Shown one piece after another: positions 40,558 to 54,163 of a stretch of DNA of 64,000 nucleotides. The DNA is taken from positions 1-64,000 of the forward strand of contig JALCLA010000003.1 in assembly GCA_022647565.1 (NCBI GenBank), given 5' to 3'. Under the pieces are notes generated by a model. It worked only from the letters and a program-made list of their open reading frames with translations. It was not told the DNA's origin and ran no database searches. The translations under genes were made by a program, and so were the position numbers. Numbering within the stretch: the first letter of the stretch is position 1; each line of letters opens with the position of its first letter. Origin of the DNA: Chiayiivirga sp. GTDB taxonomy: Bacteria > Pseudomonadota > Gammaproteobacteria > Xanthomonadales > Xanthomonadaceae.

Positions 40558-42912
40558 TTACTCGAACCCGTTCTGGAAGATCGTGGTCTGCGGGTTGACC
40601 TGAAAGGCGGCACTGCAGTTCCGATGGGTCTGCATCAACACCTGCACGGTGGGCGAGGTGCCCGCAGGGCTGCAATCGCCACCCCAGCCGGCAAAGACCG
40701 AACCTCCATTGGCGGGTGTCGCCAGCAGCGTCACGCGGCTGTCCTGCAGGTAGGTCGCGCTGCAGCTGCCGCCGGTACCGCAATCGAGGATGCTGCCGCT
40801 GCTGGGGGTCGGCACCACATCGGCGCTGACCGAGCCGCTGCCCGTGCCATTGACGGTCACGTTCAGGCTCCAGTCCGGTGCGACTTCCACCGCGCCGATG
40901 TCGCAGATCACGCTGCCGTTGGCGTCGCCATCGAGTGGTCGACTGACGCCGCGCTGGTCGGTGGCGCCGCAACTCGCGTTGTCGCCGCTGTCGATGGCGG
41001 AGCTGCCGACGCCCGGTTCGTGTGTCTGCGAGAATCCACCGTTGTCCTGCAACGGGCCCAGCAGCGGATCGCCGCTGCCGTTTCCGGTGCCGCAATCGAG
41101 CACGCCGCCGTTCGAGGTCTGGATGCCGGTTCCCGTCACGCAGCCGCCTTCGATGATGCTGTTCGACACGCTGAGGGAGCTGCCACTCAGAGAGGCCTGC
41201 GCGGCCTGGGAGCCCGAGGTGTTGCCCCACGCGATGACGTGGTTCCAATGGTGCTCGACCGTGGTGCTGGCGGACTGGGCATCGTCCGAGTACAGCGCGC
41301 CACCCTCGAGTGTGCTGTGGTTGTCGACGAAGGTGACGTGGTTGAGATCCATGCGCAGCGTCAGCGGGTACGGGAAAACATCGTTGTGGATCGCACCGCC
41401 GCTGCGGGCGCTGTTGCCGCTGAAGGTGACCTGGTTCAACACGACGTGCAGCAGCGCTTGATTGCCTGCGGCAAAGTTGGCCATGGCGCCACCTTTGCCG
41501 GAAGTCGTGGCGATGTTGTTGCTGAAGCTGACCCGGTTCAATTCGGGCTTGCAATGGCTGTAGTCGTTGCTGGCCGCGTTGTACATCGCAGCGCCGGACG
41601 AGAAGGCCGAATTGTTGACGAAGCGGACGTCGGTCAGGATCGGGCTGCTGTGGTTGACGCCGCCTTCGCTGCTGTCGTTGTTCTGAGCGGTGGCCGCGTT
41701 GTACATCGCACCGCCATTTCCTGCGGTGTTGCCGCTGAACAAGACGCGGGTCAGTCGCGGGCTGCTGATGCTATCGGCGCCATTGGCGTAGTTGAACATC
41801 GCCCCGCCATCAAAAGAGGCGCGGTTGCCGTGGAACTCGACGTCGACGAGGGTCGGGCTGCACACCGACTCGGGGTCGGCGGCGTGGCAGTACACGCCGG
41901 CACCGTAGTTTTTGTAAGAAGCGGAGAAATCGTACGCGTATCCGGCGGTGATGGTGATGCCGTCGATCAAGGTTGCTCTGGTGATCGAGGTGCCACCGGG
42001 GCCGACCAGGTACAGCACGTGGTAGCTGTTGTTGCCGACACGATCAGCTGTCGTTTCAGCAATGAAGTTGCCATCGGTGTTGGTGTCGTCGCTACCCACA
42101 TCGCCGGACAGGATGACGCGATGCTCGCGCGCGTTGCGCTGACTGCGCAGCACTTCGCTGCCGTCGAAGCCGCCGTACAGTTTCAGCTCGTGCGAAACGA
42201 CGAAGCTGAGGTTGCGATCCGATGTGGATGGCCGATACACGCCTTGTTTCAACCACAGTTCGCCGCATAGCGGATCGGCAAGCGCGCCGTGCAGATCCTT
42301 GGCGGCACTCCAGCTGGAACCGTCGTTGCTTGCCACACCGTCCACCGCAACGCGACAGATCAGGCCGTGGCCGGGCAGGGTGACGAATGTCGCCTCAATG
42401 GTGCACGGCGCGGTGATGGCACCTGAGGTGTAGACATTGCCATCCAGACTTCCCGCGGCGCAGGTACCCGAGATGTTGTCGATTTCCCAATCCTGCACCG
42501 GGGACAAGGTGACGGTAGCGGCACCACCACTGGCGATTTCCTGAGTCTCCGGCGTCACCGTGCCCAAGCCATCTTCGACACTGGCGCTCACGGTGAGGGT
42601 GCTGGCCGAGCAATGCACCGCGATGTTGCTGACATTGGCCGCACCCAGCGTGCCGGCGGCGTGCGCGAGGGTGCAGATCAGACCAGCCGGTTGGGTTTGC
42701 ACGCTGACTTCGTAATGGCTGCCGAAGTCCAACGCGGTGTCGAATGAGTAGGCCCCATTGGCCGTCAGCGATTTGGTTTGCGTTGTCGGGCTGCTATCGC
42801 TGTCCAGTTGCAACACCAGGGTGCCGCTCGATAGTCCGTTGACGGTTCCGCCCAGTGTGAACTGGCGCAACACGAAGCTGGCACTGCACTGGCGCGAGGT
42901 ATCAACCAGCAC
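40558..42912 (-). CDS. 3' part of frameshifted secreted beta-helix protein
   Basis: Second half of a large secreted protein; its in-frame ATG at 42912 is inside the coding sequence and is not a real start. It begins with a Cys-rich bacterial-repeat-type domain, repeats a beta-strand module, and then has a right-handed parallel beta-helix region with N-N-S-A-F-S-S-G-A-A-M-Y-N type turns. It closes with CDIGAVEV, GWGGDCSPAGT and the terminal TIFQNGFE. The beta-helix module duplicates that of the 5' part. Joined by a one-base correction at the G tract, the whole protein would have about 1633 residues. Confidence 0.82.
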   Translation of the reverse strand: MLVDTSRQCSASFVLRQFTLGGTVNGLSSGTLVLQLDSDSSPTTQTKSLTANGAYSFDTALDFGSHYEVSVQTQPAGLICTLAHAAGTLGAANVSNIAVHCSASTLTVSASVEDGLGTVTPETQEIASGGAATVTLSPVQDWEIDNISGTCAAGSLDGNVYTSGAITAPCTIEATFVTLPGHGLICRVAVDGVASNDGSSWSAAKDLHGALADPLCGELWLKQGVYRPSTSDRNLSFVVSHELKLYGGFDGSEVLRSQRNAREHRVILSGDVGSDDTNTDGNFIAETTADRVGNNSYHVLYLVGPGGTSITRATLIDGITITAGYAYDFSASYKNYGAGVYCHAADPESVCSPTLVDVEFHGNRASFDGGAMFNYANGADSISSPRLTRVLFSGNTAGNGGAMYNAATAQNNDSSEGGVNHSSPILTDVRFVNNSAFSSGAAMYNAASNDYSHCKPELNRVSFSNNIATTSGKGGAMANFAAGNQALLHVVLNQVTFSGNSARSGGAIHNDVFPYPLTLRMDLNHVTFVDNHSTLEGGALYSDDAQSASTTVEHHWNHVIAWGNTSGSQAAQASLSGSSLSVSNSIIEGGCVTGTGIQTSNGGVLDCGTGNGSGDPLLGPLQDNGGFSQTHEPGVGSSAIDSGDNASCGATDQRGVSRPLDGDANGSVICDIGAVEVAPDWSLNVTVNGTGSGSVSADVVPTPSSGSILDCGTGGSCSATYLQDSRVTLLATPANGGSVFAGWGGDCSPAGTSPTVQVLMQTHRNCSAAFQVNPQTTIFQNGFE

Positions 42913-45460
42913 CTGTGCGTTGCTGGCTGTGCCCGCGCCGCTGCAATCCCCCCCCCCAACCGGTGAACTCGGAGCCGCTGCTGGCCGTTGCCGTCAACGT
43001 CACCTGGCTGCCGTTGGCATAGTTGGCGTAACAGGTGCCGCCCGCGCCGCAATCGACGATGGTGCCACCCACCGGAGCTGGCGCCGCACCGGCGTTGACC
43101 TCGCCACTGCCGTTGCCATCCAAGGTGACGCCGAGGATCAGGCCCGGCGCGTCGATTTCCACCGCACCGATATCGCAGCGAATGCTGCCGTTGATGTCGC
43201 TGTCCTGCGGGCGCGCGATGCCGCGCTGGTCGATGTCGGCGCAGGCATCGGCGTGGCCGCCATCGATGGCGGGGCTGCCGACGCCGGGCAGCAGCGTCGG
43301 GGTGAGGCCACCGTTATCGGCCAAGGCGCCGAGCAAGGGATCGGCGTTCAGATTGGTGTTGGGTGAGCCGCAATCGGCACCCGCAATCGCGCCACAGCCA
43401 CCGGGCATCAAGGAATAACGCACCATGACCACGGCATTGATGCCACGCCGGGAAACGCCGCTGCTGGCGCCGCTGGCGTTGTTCCACAGCAGCACATGAT
43501 CAAGCAGCGGGAAGCTGCCCAAGTAGGGATGGTTGTTGTTGAACGCGTCGTTGTACAGCGCCCAACTGCTGCTGGTGGAACCATTGTTGCTGATGGTGAC
43601 ATTGAGCAACTGCGGACTGCTGAGGCCATCGTTGCGACCGTCATTGTAGATCGCGCCGCCGCGATCATTGGCCTGATTGCCGCTGAAGCTGACATTGACC
43701 AGCACCGGGCTGCTCTCCGCGTCGCTGCTGCCGCCGTTGTTGAACATCGCACCGCCGTTGTTGCCGGAGTGATTGCCGACGAAGCTGACGCTGCTCAAGG
43801 TCGGGTTGCAGGCGTTGTTGCTATTGATGCCATTGCAGTACAGGGCGCCGCCATTTTCCGGATTGACCGTGTCGCCGCCGGTGATGACGAAACCATCGAT
43901 CAGGGTGCTCGGTGTGATCGGACCGCTGGCGGTGGTGCCATCGATGAACATCACGCGCGCATTGGTTCCCGCGATCTCGGTCGCTGTTTCGGTGATGGAG
44001 TTGCCGTCGGCATTGTTGTTGTCGTCGTTGGCTTCCAGATCACCGCTCAGCACGGTGCGGTTGGCGGCAATCAGTTGACGCTGATCCAAGGCGGTTTCGG
44101 TGCCAGCAAAGCCGCCGTAAAGGCGCATGTTGCGGCTGACCCGGAAACTGGTGGTGGGACTCGCGACCGTGGTCGGCGTGTAGACACCGGCTTTGACCCA
44201 GATTTCGTTGCAATTGTTGTCAGCCAGCGCCGCGTGCAGGGTGCGCGCCTGGCCGGTCCAGTTGCTGCCGTCCTTGCCGTCAGCAACGCCGAAACTGCCG
44301 CTGCTGGTGACACGGCACACGCGCGCCGGGCGCAGGCGCAGATAGCCGATGTCTTCGCGCGCGACCTTGCCGCGATCCGGCGTCACCACCATGGGTTGCC
44401 CGGGCGGCTGGCTGATGATGCGGACCTGCCAGTTCGACCATGCGCCGATCGGTTCGGGAAACTCGAAGCTGCTGGCACCCTGAGGCACCGTGATCTGCTG
44501 ACTCGCTTCGCCATCGGCGCTCAGGCGCAGAACGACCGAACCAGTTTGCCCGGCCGCGCTGCCGCCGATGTCGTACTTGGGTGCGGCAAAGCAGATGCGG
44601 ATTTGTCCAAAGGGCGATCCGGCCGAGGCATTGGCTTGGCTCACCAGGCCGATGTAGGAAGCGCCTGCGCCGCCGCCGCCGCCTTGTCCGCCGTCGTTGC
44701 CGCCTTCACCGGCGTAGCGGCCACCACCTCCGCCGCCGCCCGCACCGGCGCGGACAAGGCTCGACGCATCGCCTCCGTTCGGATCGGTGCCGGAAGAATC
44801 GCCGCCGTCACCGCCCTGGCCTCCGGGGCCGACGCCGTCGCCGCCGTCGCCGCCGTTGCTGCCGAAATTGCCGCCGTCTCCTGGAATGCCGGCGCCGTAG
44901 GCTTCGCCGCCGCCACCACCTCCGCCGGGCGCTTCTGCAATCAGCAAACCGCCGCGGACCAGGGCCGTTGAACCGCCGCCACCGCCACCGCCAGCGCCGA
45001 AGGTGAAGCCTCCGCCGGGGACGCTGCTGCCGCCATCGCCCCCGGCGGTATAGCCGAATCCGCCCGGTCCACCCACGTTGGTGGACGGGTCCTGGGACTC
45101 CGTGCTTTCGCCACGACCGCCGTTGGCCCCCACCCACAGTTGCCACGTGCTACCGGGCAAGGCGAGTGTGAACCCCGTGATTTGACCGCCGATGCCACGA
45201 TTGCCAGGCGCGTTGGTACCGCCGTCGACGAACGCGGCACCGCCATAGCCGCCCGGGCCACCGTTCAGGGTGACGTGGGCGCGATACACCCGTGCCGGCA
45301 CCGTGAGGTCGACGCTGCTGCCGCTGGCAGAGTACTCGTGCAGCACTTCGTCGCGACCATCGCAGGCGGCGGTTTGCGCCTGCGCCTGCATCGACAGCAG
45401 GAAGAATCCCAAGGCGGAGGTGCGGCAGAGCACGCGGGTGAAAGCCATCGAACGACGCAT
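42902..45460 (-). CDS. 5' part of frameshifted secreted beta-helix protein
   Basis: Starts with a signal peptide (cleavage near SMQAQA), then a glycine-rich domain (residues about 50-280, many GGGGGG runs), a linker, and a beta-helix module (about 385-800) ending SIRCDIGAVEI. The last real segment is EFTGWGG; after that the 10-base G tract throws the frame into LQRRGHSQQRTGAG and a stop. The expected GWGGDCSGAGT continues in the next frame. A GAGAG ribosome site lies before the ATG. Probable surface or extracellular protein; function unknown. Confidence 0.84.
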   Translation of the reverse strand: MRRSMAFTRVLCRTSALGFFLLSMQAQAQTAACDGRDEVLHEYSASGSSVDLTVPARVYRAHVTLNGGPGGYGGAAFVDGGTNAPGNRGIGGQITGFTLALPGSTWQLWVGANGGRGESTESQDPSTNVGGPGGFGYTAGGDGGSSVPGGGFTFGAGGGGGGGSTALVRGGLLIAEAPGGGGGGGEAYGAGIPGDGGNFGSNGGDGGDGVGPGGQGGDGGDSSGTDPNGGDASSLVRAGAGGGGGGGRYAGEGGNDGGQGGGGGAGASYIGLVSQANASAGSPFGQIRICFAAPKYDIGGSAAGQTGSVVLRLSADGEASQQITVPQGASSFEFPEPIGAWSNWQVRIISQPPGQPMVVTPDRGKVAREDIGYLRLRPARVCRVTSSGSFGVADGKDGSNWTGQARTLHAALADNNCNEIWVKAGVYTPTTVASPTTSFRVSRNMRLYGGFAGTETALDQRQLIAANRTVLSGDLEANDDNNNADGNSITETATEIAGTNARVMFIDGTTASGPITPSTLIDGFVITGGDTVNPENGGALYCNGINSNNACNPTLSSVSFVGNHSGNNGGAMFNNGGSSDAESSPVLVNVSFSGNQANDRGGAIYNDGRNDGLSSPQLLNVTISNNGSTSSSWALYNDAFNNNHPYLGSFPLLDHVLLWNNASGASSGVSRRGINAVVMVRYSLMPGGCGAIAGADCGSPNTNLNADPLLGALADNGGLTPTLLPGVGSPAIDGGHADACADIDQRGIARPQDSDINGSIRCDIGAVEIDAPGLILGVTLDGNGSGEVNAGAAPAPVGGTIVDCGAGGTCYANYANGSQVTLTATASSGSEFTGWGGGLQRRGHSQQRTGAG
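42948..42957 (-). repeat. 10-base G homopolymer at the frameshift
   Basis: Ten C on the plus strand (ten G in the coding strand). Nine G would restore GWGG-DCSGAG and join the two halves; ten puts the 5' half out of frame. Such tracts change length by slippage during replication, so the gene could switch on and off. A sequencing error is the main alternative. Confidence 0.85.
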
Positions 45461-45601
45461 GACGCTCTCGCAAACTGCGATCCAGTTCGCGTTTTACCTT
45501 GTTCTGGCGCGCTTCGCCAGCAAGGGCGCCCGTTCGGTCCCGACACCGCACGTCAGGCCAAAGCACTCGACACCGCGCACCCAACCCGGTCGCGGCGCAA
45601 G

Positions 45602-45646
45602 CGCTGCTGGGCAGCAGCGGAGCAATCTCCGCTCTACTCAGCAGCG
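45602..45646 (-). terminator. nested hairpin downstream of acnA
   Basis: Outer CGCTGCT/AGCAGCG (45602-45608, 45640-45646) and inner AGCGGAG-CAAT-CTCCGCT (45616-45633), both perfect. It lies in the 199-base gap between the acnA stop and the start of the beta-helix gene. There is no T-run; a terminator or RNA-stability role is a guess. I see nothing else recognisable in this gap. Confidence 0.35.
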
Positions 45647-45659
45647 AGCAAGTTCGGTG

Positions 45660-48413
<2,754 letters not shown>

Positions 48414-48594
48414 GGCGGAACTCCTCGAAACTATGGGGTTGAAGCCATTGTCGCGCGTTTCTCCCGCAAGGCGGGTATGAGACAATGACGACCTGCCGAA
48501 AGCCGCCTCTTCGCCGCCTCCGACGCCGCATCGGCGCATGGAAAAAACGGCACCGGCGGATCGGATTCCGTAACCCGCGCCCCCGGAGACGTCC

Positions 48595-51183
48595 ATGCTG
48601 ACTGCCTATCGCCAACACCTTGCCGAACGCGCCGCGCTCGGTATTCCGCCGCTGCCCCTCAGCGTGAAGCAGACGGCCGACGTGATCGAACTGCTGAAGA
48701 ATCCGCCGGCGGGCGAAGCTGAGTTCCTCGTCGACCTCATCACCAACCGCGTCCCGGCCGGCGTGGACGATGCTGCCAAGGTGAAGGCCTCGTATCTGGC
48801 GGCAGTGGCCTTCGGCAGCGAGAAGTGCGCGCTGATCACGCGTGAACGTGCCACCGAGCTGCTCGGCACCATGCTCGGTGGCTACAACATCCACCCGCTG
48901 GTGGATCTGCTCGATGACGCGCAGGTCGGAGCCATCGCTGCCAACGCGCTCAAGCACACCTTGCTGATGTTCGACGCCTTCCACGACGTGCAGGAGAAGG
49001 CCAAGGCCGGCAATGCCAATGCCAAGGCCGTGATGCAGAGCTGGGCCGACGCCGAATGGTTCACCAGCAAGCCTGAAGTTCCGCAAAGCCTGACCATCAC
49101 CGTGTTCAAGGTGCCGGGCGAAACCAACACCGACGATCTTTCACCCGCGCCCGATGCCACCACTCGTCCCGACATCCCGCTGCACGCGCTCGCCATGCTC
49201 AAGAACAAGCGCGCGGATGCGCCCTTCGTGCCGGAGGAAGACGGCAAGCGAGGCCCGATCCAGGCGATTCTCGACCTGAAGAAGGCGGGTCATCTGGTGG
49301 CCTACGTCGGCGATGTGGTCGGTACCGGCTCGTCGCGCAAGTCGGCCACCAATTCGGTGCTGTGGTGGACCGGCGAGAACATTCCCTACATCCCGAACAA
49401 GCGCTTCGGCGGCGTGTGCCTGGGCAGCAAGATCGCGCCGATCTTCTACAACACGATGGAAGATGCGGGCGCCTTGCCGATCGAGCTTGATGTCACCCAG
49501 ATGAACCAGGGTGACGTGATCGAGTTGCGCCCCTACGAGGGCAAGGCACTCAAGGACGGCAAGGTCATCGCCGAGTTCCAGGTTAAGTCCGAGGTGCTGT
49601 TCGACGAAGTGCGCGCCGGGGGGCGCATCCCGCTGATCGTGGGTCGCGGGCTCACCAGCAAGGCGCGTGAAGCGCTCGCCCTGCCGGCCTCGACCCTGTT
49701 CCGGCTTCCGGCCAATCCTGCCGACACCGGCAAGGGCTACACCCTCGCGCAGAAGATGGTCGGTCGCGCCTGCGGCCTGGCCGAAGGCAGGGGCATGCGC
49801 CCCGGCACCTATTGCGAGCCGAAGATGACCTCGGTGGGTTCACAGGACACCACCGGTCCGATGACGCGCGATGAACTGAAGGATCTCGCCTGCCTTGGCT
49901 TCAGCGCCGATCTCGTCATGCAGTCGTTCTGCCACACCGCGGCGTATCCGAAGCCGGTCGATGTGAAAACCCATCACACCTTGCCGGACTTCATTTCCAC
50001 CCGTGGCGGCATTTCGCTGCGTCCCGGCGACGGCATCATCCACAGTTGGCTCAATCGCATGCTGCTGCCCGACACCGTCGGCACCGGCGGCGATTCGCAC
50101 ACGCGTTTCCCGATCGGTATTTCGTTCCCGGCAGGTTCCGGCCTCGTGGCCTTCGCTGCTGCTACCGGCGTGATGCCGCTCGACATGCCTGAATCGGTGC
50201 TGGTGCGTTTCAAGGGAACGATGCAGCCCGGCGTCACCTTGCGCGACCTGGTGCACGCGATTCCGCTCTACGCGATCAAGGCCGGCCTGCTCACGGTGGA
50301 AAAGCAAGGCAAGAAGAACGTGTTCTCCGGCCGCATCCTGGAGATCGAAGGCCTGCCCAACCTCAAGATCGAACAAGCCTTCGAACTGGCCGATGCCTCG
50401 GCCGAGCGTTCCGCCGCCGGTTGCACGGTCAAGCTCAACAAGGAGCCGATCATCGAGTACATCAACTCGAACATCGCGCTGCTGAAGTGGATGATCGCGC
50501 AAGGCTATTCCGATCCGCGTTCGATCCAGCGTCGCATCCAGAAGATGGAAGCCTGGCTGGCCGATCCGCAGCTGCTGCAGGCCGACGCCGATGCCGAGTA
50601 TGCGGCGGTGATCGAGATCGACTTGAACGAAATCATCGAACCCATCGTCTGCTGTCCGAATGACCCGGATGATGCGAAATCGCTGTCGGATGTGGCCGGC
50701 GCGAAGATCGACGAGGTCTTCATCGGTTCGTGCATGACGAATATCGGTCACTTCCGCGCAGCGGCAAAACTGCTCGAAGGCAAGCGCGACATCCCCACGC
50801 GCCTGTGGGTGGCACCGCCGACGCGCATGGACGCGGCGCAACTCACCGAAGAAGGCCACTACGGCACCTTCGGCACCGCCGGCGCGCGCATGGAAATGCC
50901 GGGTTGCTCGCTGTGCATGGGCAATCAGGCGCAGATTCGCGAAGGCGCCACCGCGATGAGCACCAGCACCCGCAACTTCCCCAATCGCCTCGGACGCAAC
51001 ACCGACGTGTACCTGGGCTCGGCCGAACTGGCCGCAATCTGCTCACGCCTGGGCCGCATCCCCACGCGCGAGGAATACCTCGCCGACATCGGCGTGATCA
51101 ACGCCAACGGCGAGAAGATCTACCGCTACATGAACTTCGACCAGATCGCGGACTATCAGGTCGACGAGGCGGCCTCGGCCTGA
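48595..51183 (+). CDS. acnB: aconitate hydratase B / 2-methylisocitrate dehydratase
   Basis: 862-residue AcnB, the main TCA-cycle aconitase of gammaproteobacteria. It has the N-terminal HEAT-like domain typical of AcnB, then the swivel domain ([16 protein letters not shown]), and the cluster ligands in [19 protein letters not shown] and [12 protein letters not shown]. The ATG has CGGAG upstream. It is divergent from acnA across a 181-base gap that must hold both promoters. Confidence 0.98.
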   Translation: MLTAYRQHLAERAALGIPPLPLSVKQTADVIELLKNPPAGEAEFLVDLITNRVPAGVDDAAKVKASYLAAVAFGSEKCALITRERATELLGTMLGGYNIHPLVDLLDDAQVGAIAANALKHTLLMFDAFHDVQEKAKAGNANAKAVMQSWADAEWFTSKPEVPQSLTITVFKVPGETNTDDLSPAPDATTRPDIPLHALAMLKNKRADAPFVPEEDGKRGPIQAILDLKKAGHLVAYVGDVVGTGSSRKSATNSVLWWTGENIPYIPNKRFGGVCLGSKIAPIFYNTMEDAGALPIELDVTQMNQGDVIELRPYEGKALKDGKVIAEFQVKSEVLFDEVRAGGRIPLIVGRGLTSKAREALALPASTLFRLPANPADTGKGYTLAQKMVGRACGLAEGRGMRPGTYCEPKMTSVGSQDTTGPMTRDELKDLACLGFSADLVMQSFCHTAAYPKPVDVKTHHTLPDFISTRGGISLRPGDGIIHSWLNRMLLPDTVGTGGDSHTRFPIGISFPAGSGLVAFAAATGVMPLDMPESVLVRFKGTMQPGVTLRDLVHAIPLYAIKAGLLTVEKQGKKNVFSGRILEIEGLPNLKIEQAFELADASAERSAAGCTVKLNKEPIIEYINSNIALLKWMIAQGYSDPRSIQRRIQKMEAWLADPQLLQADADAEYAAVIEIDLNEIIEPIVCCPNDPDDAKSLSDVAGAKIDEVFIGSCMTNIGHFRAAAKLLEGKRDIPTRLWVAPPTRMDAAQLTEEGHYGTFGTAGARMEMPGCSLCMGNQAQIREGATAMSTSTRNFPNRLGRNTDVYLGSAELAAICSRLGRIPTREEYLADIGVINANGEKIYRYMNFDQIADYQVDEAASA

Positions 51184-51199
51184 CCGACGGCGAAGCGCA

Positions 51200-51233
51200 G
51201 GCCCGTCGCCCGGCCCCGGTTGAGCGACGGGCC
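51200..51233 (+). terminator. hairpin after acnB
   Basis: GGCCCGTCGC (51200-51209) and GCGACGGGCC (51224-51233) form a perfect ten-pair stem with a 14-base loop, 16 bases after the acnB stop. There is no T-run, so it is a possible Rho-assisted or stabilising 3' end. It also overlaps the upstream TTG codon of the next open frame, which argues for the later GTG start there. Confidence 0.45.
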
Positions 51234-51252
51234 CATTCCCTCAGGACATCTG

Positions 51253-51606
51253 GTGAAACTCGCACCCATCCTGCTTGCAGTGGTCGCTGCGCCGGTCCTT
51301 GACGGCCCGGTGCGCCCGGAGTGCGACGCATTGACCGAGTTCGCCGCCGACCCTGCGGCTCGCGAAATACAGCGGCCGTTTGCGGCCTTCAGGATCGATC
51401 GTGCGGGCCTGTGCGACATCCTCGCCAGCTACCACGAGGTAAGCGCCGATCAATGGCGTCACCAATACAGCCACGTCGCCTTCGCCGATAGAACCGGCAC
51501 AGTGACGCTGCACGATGGCAGGGTGCTGGTATGGATGGCGCGTCCCGGTGGCCTTGCCACGCTCACTTACCCGGACGGTGCGGTGCTGTATCTGGCGAGG
51601 GAGTGA
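51253..51606 (+). CDS. small secreted protein, unknown
   Basis: 117 residues from GTG at 51253, preceded by AGGA at good spacing. It opens with a short hydrophobic signal-like segment KLAPILLAVVAAPVLDG; the mature part has two cysteines, a basic/aromatic stretch SADQWRHQYSHVAF and a C-terminal run of short beta strands (TVTLHDGRVLVWMARPGGLATLTYPDGAVLYLA). No family recognised. An earlier TTG would start inside the acnB hairpin. It precedes the convergent hflD. Confidence 0.6.
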   Translation: MKLAPILLAVVAAPVLDGPVRPECDALTEFAADPAAREIQRPFAAFRIDRAGLCDILASYHEVSADQWRHQYSHVAFADRTGTVTLHDGRVLVWMARPGGLATLTYPDGAVLYLARE

Positions 51607-51717
51607 CGCGCTCGGTCGTGCGAGCCCGCTTGATTCGGAGAGGTGTGCCCGATGTCCATCGCGAGGTGCCGCTGACCGCGCACGACGTGGCCAAGGCAGC
51701 ACCTTGCTGGCGGATGA

Positions 51718-52347
51718 TCAGGCCTGAGTGCGGTCGAGCCACCCGCGTGCCGCCGCGGCCAGGCCACGCCGGCGCAGCAGCAAATCCCAATAACTGCCGC
51801 CGAGCTGGCGCCACAGCACGGCCGAGCGGATCGCGGCCAGCAGCAGGGCGCGGATGCGCGCCACGTTCTCGGCCTGGCCGAGTTGCGCCGGGTCGCCTTG
51901 CACCATGACGCGCGGTGAGAGCGTGCTCACGGTGCTTGCGTAGAGCTCAGCGAGGCGTGCGAGCACGGTGGGATGCGCAATGCCGAAGTGCTCGCGCTGG
52001 CGCGCGGTTTCGTTGACACCGTCGTGGATGGCGCGGAGCAGGGCGGTGCGCTGGATCAGCTTGCGCTCCACATGCAACACCGTCGCTGCCATGCGGCTCA
52101 GTGCCGGATCGCGCGCGCTTCCACCTTCGAGTTGCGCGAGCAAGGCGCGCAGGCCGGGTTCGAGCAGTGCGGCGCTGCCGTAGACCGCTTCGGTATGGTC
52201 GGCGTCGATGCGGAATATGCTCGCGAGGCAGGCATCGAGGTCGGTACCCGCGACATCGCCCTCGTTCGCCACGCGCTGCACGCAGCGCAAGGCCTGCAGC
52301 AGTCCGGCCAGCGCCAGCGCGCGTTCACGCAGGGGAGCCGCGCTCAT
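51718..52347 (-). CDS. hflD: HflD family protein
   Basis: 209-residue all-helical protein of the HflD/YcfC family, in E. coli a peripheral membrane factor that affects lambda CII activity. The conserved start [24 protein letters not shown] and the middle [10 protein letters not shown] and [29 protein letters not shown] are typical. Its ATG overlaps the mnmA stop (ATGA), making nudix-mnmA-hflD a coupled operon as in E. coli. Confidence 0.93.
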   Translation of the reverse strand: MSAAPLRERALALAGLLQALRCVQRVANEGDVAGTDLDACLASIFRIDADHTEAVYGSAALLEPGLRALLAQLEGGSARDPALSRMAATVLHVERKLIQRTALLRAIHDGVNETARQREHFGIAHPTVLARLAELYASTVSTLSPRVMVQGDPAQLGQAENVARIRALLLAAIRSAVLWRQLGGSYWDLLLRRRGLAAAARGWLDRTQA

Positions 52348-53465
52348 GCGGCATGCCTCGCCAGCAGGTCGAGCGGTGCATCGGTGGCGTCGATCACGGC
52401 GCCGCCCAGGCATTCCTCCTCGCGGTAGAACACCACCGATTGCCCCGGTGTCACCGCTCGTTGCGGCGTGCCGAATGCGATCTCGACGGTGTCGCCACGG
52501 ACGCGCACCTCGCAGGCTTCGTCGCGCTGCCGATAGCGGGTCTTGGCGGTGCAGGAAAACTCCATCGCGGGTGGCACTCCATCGATCCAGGTTGCCGCGC
52601 TGCCGCGCAGTCGCGTCGAGAGCAGGTAAGGGCTGTCGTGGCCCTGATCCACCAGCAGCACATTGCTGGCCACGTCCTTGCCGACCACGAACCAGGGGGC
52701 GGTCGGGCGGCCACGCACGCCGCCGATGTTCAGGCCTTCGCGCTGGCCGAGCGTGTAGAAGAACACGCCGGGGTGTTCACCCAGGCGCTGGCCGTCCACG
52801 CTGCGGATGTCGCCGCTGCGCATGGGCAGATAACGGCCGAGGAAATCGCGGAAGTCGCGTTCGCCCACGAAGCAGATGCCGGTCGAGTCCTTCTTCGCGT
52901 GCACCGGCAGGCCAGCCTCGCGCGCCAGGCGCCGCACCTCCGGTTTTGGCAGCTCCCCCACCGGAAACAGCGTGGCCGCAAGCTGCTCCTGCCCGAGCGC
53001 GTGCAGGAAGTAGCTCTGGTCCTTGTCGGCATCGCGTCCGCGCAAGAGCCGCCAGCGCCCATCCAGGCAATCAACGCGTGCGTAGTGTCCGGTGGCGATG
53101 CGTTTGGCACCGAGCGCGCGGGCTTCGTTGAGGAAGGTCTTGAACTTGATCTCGCGGTTGCACAGCACGTCCGGATTGGGCGTACGTCCGGCGCGATACT
53201 CGGCCAGGAAGTGCTGGAACACGCCTTGCCAGTAGTCGGCAGCGAAGTTGCGCGCATGGAACGGAATGCCAAGCCGGCCACAGACCGCAACCGCGTCACG
53301 GCGGTCGTCCTCGGCGCGGCAATCACCGGAACCGTCTTCGTTCCAGTTCTGCATGAACAAGCCCGATACCTGCGCACCCTGTTGCTGGAGCAACAGCGCT
53401 GCGACAGCGGAATCGACGCCGCCCGACACGCCCAGCATCACCTGTTCGCTGATGCGGGGGTTCAT
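52344..53465 (-). CDS. mnmA: tRNA-specific 2-thiouridylase MnmA
   Basis: 373-residue enzyme that makes 2-thiouridine at position 34 of Lys, Glu and Gln tRNAs. The ATP-pyrophosphatase P-loop is [12 protein letters not shown]; the catalytic cysteines are in [12 protein letters not shown] and [11 protein letters not shown]; the tRNA-binding C-terminal barrels are present. The start [12 protein letters not shown] at 53465 overlaps the nudix stop by four bases; the open frame extends upstream without similarity. Confidence 0.97.
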   Translation of the reverse strand: MNPRISEQVMLGVSGGVDSAVAALLLQQQGAQVSGLFMQNWNEDGSGDCRAEDDRRDAVAVCGRLGIPFHARNFAADYWQGVFQHFLAEYRAGRTPNPDVLCNREIKFKTFLNEARALGAKRIATGHYARVDCLDGRWRLLRGRDADKDQSYFLHALGQEQLAATLFPVGELPKPEVRRLAREAGLPVHAKKDSTGICFVGERDFRDFLGRYLPMRSGDIRSVDGQRLGEHPGVFFYTLGQREGLNIGGVRGRPTAPWFVVGKDVASNVLLVDQGHDSPYLLSTRLRGSAATWIDGVPPAMEFSCTAKTRYRQRDEACEVRVRGDTVEIAFGTPQRAVTPGQSVVFYREEECLGGAVIDATDAPLDLLARHAA

Positions 53466-53917
53466 GCGATGTCCCGCAAGGCCGAGAGCGGCAGGCGGGC
53501 TCCCGCCAGCCAGTCGTCGACCACCGCCAGCACCAATGGGCTGCGCAGTCGATTCCCGGCAGCACGCAGTTCGGCCGGGGTCAGCCACAGCGTGCGTTCG
53601 ATGCCGCGATCCAGCGGGCGCTCCGGATGGTGGCGCACCGGCTCGGCCGCGAAGGCAAATCGCAGGAAGGTGGGGCCGGCGACAGGAGTGGTTTCGCCAG
53701 AGGCAGCTTGATGGTGGCGTACGTCGCCTTCTGCGCACCAGCGGTAAACCCCAACCAGGTGCGTGATCGCCACCTCCCAGCCCGACTCTTCCAGCGTTTC
53801 ACGCGCGGCGGCTTCGATCAGGGACTCGCCTGCTTCAAGGTGGCCGGCGGGTTGGTTCAAGACCAGTTCGCCACGGGCACGTTCTTCCACCAGCAAAAGG
53901 CGTCCGTTGCACGGCAC
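53462..53917 (-). CDS. nudJ: NUDIX hydrolase (phosphatase NudJ type)
   Basis: 151-residue NUDIX protein. The NUDIX box [23 protein letters not shown] fits GX5EX7REUXEEXGU. It lies upstream of mnmA and hflD exactly as E. coli nudJ (ymfB), which cleaves thiamine and nucleoside diphosphates. The GTG at 53917 is the first usable start, but family similarity (DVTVATIV) continues upstream of it in frame with no ATG, GTG or TTG visible, so the true start may be a rare codon. Confidence 0.88.
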   Translation of the reverse strand: MPCNGRLLLVEERARGELVLNQPAGHLEAGESLIEAAARETLEESGWEVAITHLVGVYRWCAEGDVRHHQAASGETTPVAGPTFLRFAFAAEPVRHHPERPLDRGIERTLWLTPAELRAAGNRLRSPLVLAVVDDWLAGARLPLSALRDIA

Positions 53918-54163
53918 GATGGTGGCGACGGTGACGTCGGGTCGAAACAGATCCGTGCCGGGCGGCGATGGGTTGTTGTTGGACGTGACCAGAAGGGAGT
54001 CCGATGGCGAGGGGCGGCGAATTTTACACCTGGAGCCCGTGCATAGCGGCGCTGCGACGAGGACCCCGATTCCCGCCCCGAGGCATGGCCGGGCCCGGGC
54101 TGCTGCCTTCCTCGCGCCGCAGTCCTACACTATCCCCAATTCGAAGAAAGCGTGCTTGCGCTC

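Noticed and set aside
42902..42912. ATG at 42912 as start of an independent beta-helix gene
   Set aside because: No signal peptide or ribosome site; the sequence just upstream in frame continues the GWGGDCSGAGT motif of the same protein.
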